This document shows, in pieces, positions 11,482 to 22,787 of a stretch of DNA of 64,000 nucleotides (the first letter of the stretch is position 1; each line of letters begins with the position of its first letter). The stretch is from Lophium mytilinum (taxonomy: Eukaryota; Ascomycota; Dothideomycetes; Mytilinidiales; Mytilinidiaceae), in NCBI GenBank assembly GCA_010093605.1, contig MU004181.1:1612001-1676000 (forward strand). The letters run 5' to 3'. The notes beneath the pieces were generated by a model that saw only the letters and a list, made by a program, of their open reading frames with translations, did not search any database and had not been told where the DNA came from. The position numbers and the translations under genes were made by a program.

Positions 11482-12505
11482 CACGTCAAGAGAGGAGCCC
11501 GTATCGAACCCCCAGTTCTCATTTGTCTATACCCCGGACCTAGTAACCCATATTTATACCCGATAACCTGCTCCGAGGAGCGTTCTTATCCAGGATACCC
11601 GCCATCCATACTTCATCTACATTCCCTCCATACCTCTTTACTTTCTTCTATCTACCACTATTTTGTTCACTTCACAACTATCCTTCATCATCTTACCATC
11701 TAGCGCGCAGCTCGCGTCGCATCAACGAGGCCTGCCTCATCTACCTGCTTTCCTTCGCATATCTCATTTCTCATTTAGCGTATCTAGCACTGGCGGCGCG
11801 TGATGCTTCGCGCTTACACGCGCTTGAATTCAAGTATCCCGTTTCTTTGCAAGTCTTCTGTTCTACTCCCACCGCCTGTCTTGATGACGGGACGCTGGTC
11901 TTGTTTTGTGTATTTTCTATTAGGGCTGGGGAGGTAATGGCTGTGCCTTGCTTTGCGAAGAAGAGGAAGACGAAAAGAGGCGTGCGCTGCGACACGAAGT
12001 GTAGTGCGAATTGTACATATTACGAGATCCCGCCTGTCTCTTGGATGCGGTAATGCCGAAATACAACGAGCAATATCATATCATATGAACCTTACGGTCC
12101 CACTTCTCGTGAGAACTTGGATATCAGGTGCGATGTAAGGATGTTTTGGGGCGCGTTTTTGCATGCTGAAGCACCCCGGAGCTATTTGCTTTCAAATGAT
12201 TCCGGCCTTGTGACTCAGTACTCGCGATTCCTAGCCGAAATCGCAAATCTTTTGCCGTCAACGTGGATATCAAACCGCAGATTTTTGCTTGGCGAGCGAC
12301 CTCCATGCATTGTAGACTCCACACTACTTGGTGCGCCAAGGAGTGCCATTTTGGGCGAGATCAGGAGAGAGACATAAAGCCAAGCGCCAGTATTCATGAT
12401 ACGACTTCCCTTCGACGTATATCTACAATCCTTCTGCTACTAGCCCTTCTCTTCCTCTAACACTTCCTCGCCTTATTTCGCTTCCGCACAGCCTCACGCC
12501 TCTAC
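11482..12505. other. intergenic, convergent 3' ends
   Basis: About 1 kb between the stops of a plus-strand and a minus-strand gene, so it carries two 3' regions. Directly after 11481 it is C/T-rich. Short ORFs here have no coding character. No RNA gene or repeat seen. Confidence 0.4.
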
Positions 12506-14351
12506 TCACACCGCCTCCCTCCTCTCCTCCCCACTCTTCTCTTGCCTCAGCACACTCTCCCGATGCGCATTCGCCGCCGCTACATCAGCAGGGCGTATAC
12601 TACTCGCCCTCCTGACCTCTTCCTCCTCCCGCTCCACAAACGCTTGCGGCCGCTTACTCACGACCGCGTCCTTGTCCCGCCATACGAGGAGGGGCGCGTT
12701 GCCTGCGAAAAAGCGGTCCAAGTCTTCCAGCGAGCGGCCCGCAGTCTCAGGGTACAAGAAATAGACGATAGGCACGAAAGCGGCGTTGAAGACGGTCCAG
12801 ATGATGTAGAATTTCCACTTTAAAGACGAGATCCCGGGAGGCGTGATTTCGACCACTTTAGAAATTAAGGCTTAGTGTGAGTAAAGAAGAGGGCGGGAGA
12901 AAGAAAGTCTCACCCATGAAATTGAAAATCCAGTTTGTTGCTGTACCCAATGCTGCGCCTTTTGTGCGCATGCTCAGACTGTTGATCTCCGTCGGGTACA
13001 GCCATGGCACGCCCTGCCACCCGATGCCGAAGAATATGTAGTAGAGGAAGAAGAAGCCGATGCTTGCTTTCGCCCACGCGAGGCGGGTTGGCCCGGAGAG
13101 GGTTGTGTTTTCGTTTTGCGAGATGGTGATGGTGATGACGAGGTAGCAGAGGGCTTGGCCGGCGGCGGCGTACATCATCATTTTGCGCCGGCCCCAGCGC
13201 TCGACGTTGGGGATGCCGATGAGCGAGAAGAGGAGGTAGGAGACGCTATTGCAGGCGGCGAGGAGGCGTGCCATGGTGTTGGTGAGGTGCACGGATTGGA
13301 TGAAGACGATGGGGAGGTAATACGATGTTACGTTTATGCCGGCTGGAGGGGGTCAGTGGGTGGGTGGCTTCTGGCGGGGGGGAAGTTACGCACATAGTTG
13401 CTGCATGGCCTGCGTTCCCATTCCTAGAAATAGGCGTCGCATGGTGTGGGTTCCGCCTTGCCCGCCAGTTCGTCCACGGAGAAGGTCTCGCCAGGGAACA
13501 GAATTTTCGCGCTCGTATTCCACACCCCATTGGATGTCTTTTGATTGAGTGATGATGAAGGGGTCGTCGATGTCTGTGGATTCGAGGTCTGCTAGAATCT
13601 GCTCGGCCTCGTCAACCTTCCCCTTAGCAATGAGCCATCGAGGGGACTCCGGAAGCCAGGGGACAGTTGCGTAGAGGATGAAAATGAAGATGAATTGGAA
13701 GGCTAAGGGGAAACGCCAGGCGACCGGTCCGCCAACAAAGGAGAACCCGTATGTCATCCAATTGGAGAGCGAGAAGCCGGCAATGTTCATGATCATTTCG
13801 ATGACAATGGGTTTGCCGCGCCAGCTGGCTTTTGAGGTTTCGCCTTGCCATACTGGGGCGGTGGACGTGTTGATGCCATTGCCGATGCCTGCGACGATCC
13901 TATAGATAGGGATGAGGCGGACGTTAATGTGTATATGTTCGAACTGGTTTCTTACCTGCCAACGATCATTTGGGGAACGCTGAACGCGGAAATTTGAATG
14001 ACAGCCCCAACGCTCATGATGGTGGTTCCAAGTAGAATAGACTTCTTCCGTCCTAGGGGGCCACCAATCATGATGGTCAAAATGGCTCCAAAGAAGCATC
14101 CAATGTCGTATAGCGCCGTAACAGTGCTTTGCAAAGTAGTTTTGCCATTGAGATCAAGGGTGTCCAGAAAGTCTTGCGTGACGAGAACACCACCTGTTCG
14201 AGATATCAGCAAGTGATAGATGGGGCTAAACGAGTTTGCACTACTGACCAAAAACACCCTGATCATAACCAAAAAGCGTCATATCAGTAGCACACGCTAT
14301 CGTAACCCAAAAAGTAAGCCATGGCCCTTTTAATCCAAAATACGGTTTCAT
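12506..14351 (-). CDS. MFS sugar transporter (general substrate transporter family)
   Basis: Five exons (14351-14249, 14193-13956, 13899-13394, 13342-12914, 12855-12506) give 541 residues, the usual length for fungal hexose/lactose-type permeases. The introns are 51-58 nt (donors GTCAGT, GTAAGA, GTGCGT and GTGAGA, all with YAG or AAG acceptors) and all phases match. Family marks in order: an N-terminal YFGLKGPWLTFWV with GYDQGVFGG; GGPLGRKKS loop (about 78-86); RIVAGIGNGI; PESPRWL at 197-203; QQLSGINVTSYYLP; VERWGRRKMM; PTEINSLSMRTKGAAL; and PETAGRSLEDLDRFF after the last helix. Twelve hydrophobic segments are expected, so it acts in the plasma membrane as a proton-coupled sugar carrier. The substrate cannot be read from sequence. 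It is divergent to the acid phosphatase gene, with about 1.1 kb between the starts. Confidence 0.93.
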
Positions 14352-15431
14352 CTTCGCGGAAACGGTTCACAGCACGGCTACACTTGAACGTGGATGGTGA
14401 GACAGTACTCAACACTAACGGCGACACGGCAACGGATATAAACACAAACGGTGGCACGCGCACAACTCTTGGAAACATAATGGGCATCATAGTGCACCGC
14501 ATGCCCTTTACGACGTTTGCTCCCTATTGGCTGGTCGGTTCGAGATGACGGAAGGGTGTCGTCCACAGATGCACCCCGCAAGACCGTCGCAACGCTCCCG
14601 CTAGCCTGTAACGACACGATCGTCCGCCGAGCATTGATCGGACTGGTGCTACATGGCGGGGGCGGGACTGGGAAATCGGACCGTGAGATCGAGCGTGCAT
14701 GATGATCCGACAGACTCGCCGAGCTTTCTTCCACAGGCGAAGGTTAAGTAGGCACGGCTCTTCATTATCGAAATAAGCGGCCGATTTGAGGCACATGCAA
14801 CACGACACGACAACAAGCAAACCTCTCCCAATTTCCACCCAAATTGAAAACTCTAAGCTTGCAGCTGCAAGCCAGACTATGAGGCTTTAATCTTTTTCGA
14901 CTTTCTTGAAGTTTGGCTTAGTTTTGGGAGAGAATCGTGTGTTCTTGTATGGCGGTGCTTGTGCCTTAAACGGGCCGCTTATTTCGATGACGAAGAGCAC
15001 GGGTGGTATATGAAGCTATCCCAAGGGTGTATCCCATCAATGCGCGTAGTAGGGCGTCATTCTATGAGAGATTGGATTAATGAAGAACGTGGTATGCTAA
15101 TCGGAGGCGCTGATCTAAGAAAGTAAGATTTACTAAATCATGTGACTTGTCACGTGGGCATTGAAGCATACGAAAAGAACTGGGTTTTTGTTCGCCCTCA
15201 ATTTCAATCCTCGAACTATTATTCCATTTCTAATTTTTCCTCGCATAAGAGGACGATATCATTCTTGAAATCCGGTCATTTAATTCCGCCAAGGATCCGA
15301 AGCCAATGGTTTAGAAGCCCGCTCCCACGTTCTCTCAACCTTCATCTAATCGCAACGCTTTTCATCGCGCTCCACCAACGCCTCCTGCTTCGACATGTTT
15401 GCCATTGAATACTCTTCCCGCTGTACGAGAG
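14352..15431. other. shared intergenic region between divergent genes
   Basis: About 1.1 kb between the transporter start at 14351 (minus) and the phosphatase start at 15432 (plus); it must hold both promoters. CACGTG occurs near 15151 (within tgtcacgtgggc), a possible bHLH site; E-boxes of this type are bound by the Pho4/NUC-1 class in phosphate regulation, which would suit the phosphatase, but this is only an inference from one site. Confidence 0.35.
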
Positions 15432-17094
15432 ATGCAATATGCACGATCCGTCACCGCGACCGCTCTTGTAGTGTCTGGCGTTGCACTCGCGATGATCCTC
15501 GTGGTTGATGTGACTATGTTCTCCTCAACCTACTTTTGGCCATTGCTACTCCTACCTCACGCCGCTGCACAATCTACTGCTAAGTTGAGCTGGCACCCAC
15601 CCGTTGCGTCTTGGATCACCAATCTGTCCGACATCATCAACGGAACTGGCACGCACGGCTTCATCTTCAACTCCTCCAAACTGCCTCAAGGCACAGAATA
15701 TGCCGGAACGTATAACTGGTGTAATATGCCCCATGCTAGATTGGAAAGCTATCCGGAAGTCTCCCAGAAGTATGAACTTGACTACGTCGAGGTGGTAGGT
15801 CAATCTAAGTCCCAATACTAGCATAAAGAATACTTAATAACGAAGCATATCGTACATTAGATCCACCGTCACCACAAACGTATATTTCCCTTTTATATAT
15901 GCATTATCCATATTCATATTAATAAGTAATTTAATAGGTACCCCATATGAGTCGAACCTCTTCCCTCAAGAGGTACCCCCTTGGTCCTGCACTGACACGG
16001 CATTCTCATACGCCTCCGGTCCCACAGGCCCGCAAGCCCACCATCCCGCGGATACATCCTTAGAGACCTCTTACCACCCCTCCAATCCGTTCATAGCCCC
16101 AGTGACCACCAACTGGACTTGCCAGTTCCCACAAATTACACACGGAGGTCTTGAAGACTCCTATCAACACGGCCGCGACCTCTACTCCATATACCATGGC
16201 AAACATGCCTTCCTCCCCGACTTGGATGACCAATTCATCCAATTTCGCGTCACAAACAATCGTATAACCAGCCAAGTTGCCGGAATGGTCATTGCAGGAA
16301 TGTACGGTTCCGACTCACTGCAAGACCTTGATCACTCCCTCGGGGTGCTGCTCCGCGTCCAGCCTTACCCAATTGACAGCCTCGAGCCCGGCTACCCTTG
16401 CCCTACCGCCGAGGACGTTTACTCTACATATGCTGTCGGTAGCAATAACACCGCCTGGATCTCTCATCTCTCCGCTGCGAAGCCCGTATTCACTACTCTA
16501 GACAACGCCTCCAAAATCGAAGCGAACGACACAGATTGGCACGTATCATTTGACCACTACTTCGACAACCTCTCCGCGCGCCAATGCCACAGCCTCCCTC
16601 TACCCCCCGGGATCTCTCAAGACACAGCGAACGCAGTATACCGCCTTGGGCAGCACGAGTACAGCCTCATCTATCGCGCGCTCGAACCCAGCTTGGAATT
16701 TTCGGCAGGTAGTTACGGCGTTTGGCTCGCGGAGCTGGCAGACAATATCGAGAAGCGCTGGCACAGAGAGAGCAAAATAAGGTTCAGACATAACGTGGCA
16801 CATGATGGGTCGATTAGTAGGCTGTTGTCAGTTCTGCAGGTAGAAACTATGGTGTGGCCTGGCATGGGCGCGGAACTAGTGTTCGAGGTGTACAAATTGA
16901 GGAGTCGGGAGAATAAAGACATGAGGAACGGGAAGAGGTGGGTGAGGGTTCTATGGGGCGGGCAGGAGCTGATTAGCTCAAACCCAGTCCTGGGGAAGAT
17001 GCACTTGGTAGAAGCGGAGGTTTTCTTGGATTACATCTACGCCTTCACGGGAGAAAAGGCGGTAAAAGTGAAGGCTTTCTGCGAGTCAAAGTAG
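15432..17094 (+). CDS. secreted histidine acid phosphatase (phytase-like)
   Basis: Exons 15432-15794, 15861-15879 and 15938-17094 give 512 residues. The middle exon is only 19 nt and encodes IHRHHK plus the first base of Arg, so it carries most of the RHxxR catalytic motif (RHHKR, residues 124-128). Introns of 66 nt (GTAGGT to TTAG) and 58 nt (GTATAT to ATAG) flank it. After splicing the family signature is continuous: YNWCNMPH, YVEVIHRHHKRTPYESNLFP, WTCQFPQITHGGLEDS, VTNNRITSQVAGM and the proton-donor HD pair at about 416-417 (AHDGSIS). The N-terminus is hydrophobic with a likely signal peptide (start ATG 15432; a second Met nearer the hydrophobic core is possible). Known family chemistry is phosphomonoester hydrolysis through a phosphohistidine; the exact substrate is not shown. 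Many N-glycosylation sequons fit secretion. Confidence 0.9.
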
Positions 17095-17217
17095 CCTCTG
17101 AGGTCCATATCCTTGAAAAAGTGGGAGTGCCGTATGAACACGCAGGATAAAGCCATTGATCGTACATGTCTTTGACCTGTCAGTGGCCTTCCACCTATGG
17201 AACTGATGCATACTACA

Positions 17218-19239
17218 TCAACGCCTCCCCCTCACCAAGATCTCCGCCGCACGCTCCGCAACCGCATAAATCGTGCTCGTCAAATGCCCCGATACTTGCC
17301 CTGGAAGCACACTCGCATCCACAACCCTCACATTCAGCGTCCCATACACCCTCAACTCGTTATCCACCACCCCTCCCAACTCCCGACTCATCATCGCCGC
17401 CGTGCCCACCGGGTGGTAGTTCGGCCCAAATGTCCCTTTCAAGAACTCGATATACACCTCATCCGGTCCATCTGTTGGCACGGTAGTCGTATTCGGTATC
17501 AACTCGGGCCCAACAAGTGGGGCGAGAGGCGCCACGGTGTACGACTTTCGGAGATACCGCGCGATAGCGGTCTGCGCGAGCTGGTCAAACTCAAACTGGA
17601 AGAAATTGGGTTGGATGGCTGGATAGGCGGTTGGGTCGGTAGACTGTGTGTGCACGCTTCCCCGTGAGAAGGTCTGGAGGATCCAGAACGGGGTGATGAG
17701 TTCGGGAGAACCGGCGACGGGGACCGAGAGGATCTCGGCGAGGGGGGTGGAGCTGTGGAAGATCACGTCGGCTTGGAGGGAGAAGATGGTCTCGAGGGCG
17801 GAGGCGTTGAGGGCGTTGTTGGAGGTTGAGGCCACCGCCGCGGCGTAGGAGGGGATGGAGCGCCGGAGGGTGGCTTCGATGGTGCTAGTTGAAGAGCCGA
17901 AAAGGTCGGCTGCTGTGGCGTGCGAGACGTAGGGAGGATAACCGGTTGTGTTTAGGGAAAGGGTGGTGGCGAAGACGTTGTTGGGTTGGTCTTGGAGGTT
18001 TTCGCCGACGGAGGGGAGAGCGACGCGAACGGGGATGGAATACTTGGCTAGGATGCTATGGAGAGAAAATGTTAAGTTTGATGTCATGAAGGTAAGGGAT
18101 ATCCAGAAAAGACTTTGGAGTTTGAACTTGGGAAGAGGAGCTGGGGCTGCTAGGAAAGTTGAGCTAGATGTAGTAGATGGAGATTGCACATACTCTGGGT
18201 TCCCGATACCTGAGTGTTCCAAGAAGACAGGAGTTCGCAGAGATCCGGCCGATACGATCACCTCGCGAGTAGCAGAGATATTAGAGACTACCCCTCCAAC
18301 GGTTGTGATCTCAACTCCCGTTGCAATATTTTTATCTTGATCGCCATTCCATAGCAGCTTGTTAGCAACCGTATTCAGATACAGGTGGAGATTTGGGCGT
18401 TCAGCAGCGAAGGGATAGTAGTAAGCTCGCGCTGCGTCCTGGCGAATGCCCTTCCCACCAACGCTATTGTTCAGCGTGAATGGCCAGACAGAGAAGCCGC
18501 GTAACTGGCCACCGTTAACGTCCGCGATGTACGGTAATCCGACGTTCTGCCAAGTTTCATTGAGGATGGAGTGAGCTTCACCCCCCATCAGGGTCGTGCT
18601 CCATCCAACCGTGAGTCGACCATGGAAGCCATGATAGTCTTTGTTGTATGCTGCTCCTTCGTCTTGTTGCTGAGCGTTTGGTATTTGGAACTTCTCGCTC
18701 TTCTTGTAGTACGGCCTAGGGTCATCAGACCCGGTGACATGAAAACCTGAGGACTTCTACTCACCATAAAGAATCCCAATCCCAGCCGTCGTTTCCTAGC
18801 TTTTCCCAGGTATCAATCTGGGCAGCTTCAGGACGTATATATGTCATTCCTGTAAACGAGTCAACGCGTTGACCGAGCGCGTCTAGCTGAGATTGAAATA
18901 CTTACCATTGATGGTACTAGTCCCTCCCAATGCTTTCCCAGAGTTATACGTCAAAGTACGATTCGAAGCATACTTCTGAGGCTCGGCTGGATACGCCCAA
19001 TCAATCGCCGTTCCTAAAGCTTGCCCAAAGGCTGCCGTGTCCGTAACATTGGGATTGTTAAACACCGAATCTCCAGCCTCAATGACCGCGACTGTAATGT
19101 GCGGATTCTCCGACAATCTATTTGCCACTACAAGTCCAGCTGTCCCTCCGCCTACTACAATGTAGTCATAGCAAGGCGTACTAGAGGAACCGCAATTGAT
19201 AAAGACCGCGTGAAGCAGCAGAACGAGAAGAACGAGCAT
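17218..19239 (-). CDS. secreted GMC oxidoreductase (FAD-dependent)
   Basis: Exons 19239-18906, 18849-18765, 18715-18194 and 18055-17218 give 592 residues, normal for aryl-alcohol oxidase/choline dehydrogenase-like enzymes. A signal peptide (MLVLLVLLLHAVFINC) leads into the FAD-binding fold: YIVVGGGTAGLVVANRLSE at about 26-44 and the E of VIEAG. Further marks: GKALGGTSTING, GMTYIRP, W..WDSLWPYYKKSE, SAGSLRTPVFLEHSGIG (GMC signature 2), GENLQDQP, and the catalytic pair His528 (NYHPVGTAAM) and His571 (GHLTSTIYA). Introns 1 and 2 are 56 and 49 nt. Intron 3 (18193-18056, GTATGT to CATAG) is 138 nt, a multiple of three and free of stops, so unspliced RNA would add 46 residues between GNP and ILAKYS. 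Substrate (alcohol, sugar or lignin-derived) is not determined. It is convergent with the phosphatase gene, 123 bp apart. Confidence 0.92.
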
Positions 19240-21118
19240 GGTAGAAATGGAGAAGTTTACGCGAGTGAAAGATTACTGGCGAGGAGGAGAAAGGGTGCGT
19301 TGTGGACGTATATTAAAGCCGGAACCTCGCGTGATCGCGTGTTTCCCCATAATGGACTAAAGCATGCACTATTTGGTCATCTTCGAGGGGTACTGCGGAG
19401 ATTCTGGGGTTGGTGGTTAGACTGTACCTGGAAACAGTGATCAGCGGCTTACGAGCGGGACAAATGTATACTTCGGTATTAGCGTCTGTGTTACCTAGAC
19501 ACCCTTGCGTAGCATTCTCATTGTTCATACGAGGTAGCATTATGATGTAGAAAGTATCTGTTGCTGTGTGTTTGCGTACTTATGCATGCACGAAGAGAGG
19601 GGTGGCTAAAGAGAAGATGCCTGTTCACCGAGTCATTAGTCTGGTTTCGTCACAGATGTGAAAGCTTGCTAATGAGATTGGCTGTGGGCTACACGAAACA
19701 CCAACAATCATCCACTTCCTCCCACCTGACATGAACGAAGAAGCGTCTTCACGATACCGGTCTCTTGGGTATGTGTCTTCTTATTTATAGGCGAGTATGT
19801 TGAAAGCATTACGATGCTCAGCGCTGTTTGATTTTTTTATAACCTACGACGCGTAATCCATCCCGGCCTTTGACCGTGCAACTGCAAATGCGCGTTCTTT
19901 GCCGGCTAATAGTGCGGATTCCTATTCCTCTTCCTCCAATGAACAGGCTCAGAATTTGGCTTCATGCCCTTCCAAACAAGTCGTTGCTAATGCTTGCAAA
20001 GCATCGAAAGAAGTGAGCAGTTTGTATGGACAAACTCCTAGCGCAAGCAACCGCCTCCGCAAGCATGATTAACACTTCTTGAGATGTTTGCAAAGCTTAA
20101 GTGCTTCCTCATTTACCTCTCATTTCCCGCTTTGAGCTCTTATAAGGATAGACTAACAATACCCAGATAGACAGCCGGGTGGTGTGAGGGAAGATTTCAC
20201 AAGGTATATCACGCTCCCGTCTGCCTGATCCACCACGCTGGGACAGTTCTACATTATCTCCCACTGAATTGCTCGAACGAAAGGTGATCCAGATTCAGAA
20301 GAGGATATCCAGATCGCCACGGTCTGCGCAGCAATCCCGGCGTCGACGATGACATTCCTCTTTGTAGCTTCTCAACACCAGGGAGTGCTCGATGCGTTAG
20401 CGTCGACTACTCTACCAACGCGGAGCCTGAGCCAACTAACTCGTTTTGGTGCGGTAAGCCTGCTTGGATTGAGATCGACTTACCCAAGAAAAGCACTAAG
20501 GGATTGCGTATCCAGAAAAGTGCGTTCATTGGGTATCCATGCCAATGCCTTAAAAAACTAATACACTGGAAACAAATTTGAGATGCTAATTGGCGGAATG
20601 ATAGTGAGCGGCAATTCATTCGATGCTTAGGATATGGGAGTATTGATTTGTATTCCTGATTGCCTCATCGTCAAGCTGAAGGTACCGAATCCTTCATGAG
20701 CACGAAGTGCTTCGGTGAGTAATCATGGAAATAGTTACTACAAAAAGCATCAGCCTACTCACAGCTTCAATTTCACGGCGTCGACAAACAAGAGTAGGTA
20801 CGACTTGCCGAAGCGAAGCAACTTCCACACCAAGCCGCTTTTCGGAGCTGTTAAAAGACAAGGTAGCCGATGACATTCGGCAATAAGCGTCAAGTGCTTC
20901 GCCGTCTCGGTGAATTATTAAATAGTCGAGCTTTCGAAGTATACTCTCGAGACACCTTCTGATAACTTCCCCCGGTCAATCCCAACAAAACCTCAAGCAT
21001 TCCACTGCCTCAGCGTCTCCAATTGCAACGACACCTCCCATTATTTCAATACTTGTTTATATATCACTACTAGTAAGAACCCTCACGCTAAGGAGCCGCA
21101 TCATACACGTGGCAAACC
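19240..21118. other. 1.9-kb stretch with no gene seen
   Basis: Left part is the promoter of the minus-strand GMC gene. The rest is relatively A/T-rich with only short ORFs that lack splice-linked partners. A 5' splice-like GTAAGA at about 21072 lies just upstream of the BTB locus and may mark a leader intron. Confidence 0.4.
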
Positions 21119-22781
21119 ATGCCAAAACGGCGCAGCTCTAGGTGGCCGTGGTAGCGGTTCTCTGCCCCACTTGAAGTACCGTTCGAGCCACTCCAAATTG
21201 AAGGAGGCGATGTCCTTGTTTGCCTATTTGAACGTGACTCCGATATGCTTATACCGTCAAGCTCTGTTCTCCGCCGTATTCCGTGGTTCGATGCTCGCCT
21301 GAGCTCGCGCTGGGATCCAGATGAGGTACGAAATGGCACGAACCCAGTCACCGGGGAGCAAATTAAGATCTGGACTTATGGCCTCTGCTACTACGAAGAA
21401 GGCAACTGTTGGTTGCTTGGTTATGTATGTAACACCATTGCTTCAAAGAGACTAGAACGCCAATATTGACGATCGCGTTAGGATATCAGCCCCAGTTACA
21501 GTCCCCCAAAAAACAGAGAGCTTGTTCACGACTATTATTCCAAAGATGAAGCGTTCTATCTTTCAGAGTATGCTTCCGGCTTCGCCGACTCTCGTTGGGG
21601 ACGCGAGGAAGTCCTCATCGATACGACATGGTACCACTACGACGCCATCCGAGACCATAAGGTCCTGTTCGCCCTCATGTATGGCAAGGATATCGATCTG
21701 AATAGTATTCCAATCGGCGAGGCGTGCATATGTCTAGCCAACACTATAGCGTTTTTCGAGTATTACTGTTGCTTCCCAGAAATGGTTGGCCGCATAATCA
21801 CTGCCTTGCGTTCACTTTCTAGTCTATGGAAAGATATCCCTAAGCGCAAATGGTTCTACCTCTCCCTTTCTATCAAGCTCCGGGACTTCAAAATCTACGC
21901 GGAAGCGATACGACACATTGTGGGGTCGGATAGCCTCAACGATATTCCTTCTGCGGTAGTTGAAGCCATTAGGGTTGTTCGAACATTCAAGGGGCTGATA
22001 CTCGAAAAACGAGAATACCTCTACGATCTTGCCACCCATCTTAGGTGCTGCTCCGACACATAAGTATACCCAAAAAGCAAGGTGTTCTTACAAGATGGAA
22101 GGCTGTTCCGACTGTGATTTCATCCCTCGGACCGTGGACTGAAGATCCGGACCTTGACCAAAAGTGGACGGATGTTGAGAACATCGCCAGATCTGTTTAT
22201 AACGACTGGATCTCCCGCTACATCCGTATTAGTGATGTGGGTTACCAGAATGAATCAGGATATCACGTGTAGGTCTCGCTTCTCCCGTTCTACCTGTGCA
22301 CTCAAGTCAGAGTTCGTGCCTCTAATTCAGCGGCAGATCCATTAAGGGGGTATGTTCTCGCATAATCGAGGCGGACCACAACAAGGATACGAGAATGTTT
22401 ACGCGGCGGATCAAGTTCGAGGACTTCGAAGAGGCTTCCCCAGAAGAAGGTCTCAATTGGGCGCACGGGCTTCCAATGCCCACTGCAGTAGAAATGCTAC
22501 ACGAGAAGCTCTTGCTCTGTTTGAAAGAAGCTCGGGAACAGATTGAGTGGATGATCACAGATGAAAATCCTCCGAAAGCGCGCTACGACGAAGTCATTTA
22601 TTTCACGTATACTCATGTCGACGAGGAAGATACCCCATGGTATGGAAAGACTCCTTGGAAGGAGGTCACGTGGCCCAAGATGGACGATTGGGAGCCTGCG
22701 TCGCTGATGTGGCTGGAAGCGATGAGGCCAGATACCATCACCTTAAAAGCTGTGGCAAAAATTGCGCAAAAAACCGTTTGA
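21119..22781 (+). pseudogene. BTB/POZ-domain gene, broken at the N-terminus and once internally
   Basis: A coherent fungal BTB-type protein can be read: PLQIEGGDVLVCLFERDSD, IPSSSVLRRIPWFDARLSS, then VRTFKGLILEKREYLYDLATHL and a long acidic C-terminal part. Two introns are well formed: 21425-21481 (GTATGT to TTAG) and 22269-22330 (GTAGGT to TTCAG). Two defects are visible. The only upstream in-frame ATG (21119) meets TAG at 21152-21154, twelve codons on. Near 22045-22063 the frame ending ...RCCSDT stops at TAA while the next frame continues with SIPKKQGVLTRWK and no good intron fits. So the gene is probably inactive, or uses an unseen upstream exon and an unusual junction. BTB domains mediate dimerisation and Cullin-3 binding; the fungal expanded family has largely unknown roles. 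Its end is 6 bp from the convergent HET gene. Confidence 0.55.
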
Positions 22782-22787
22782 CTATTT

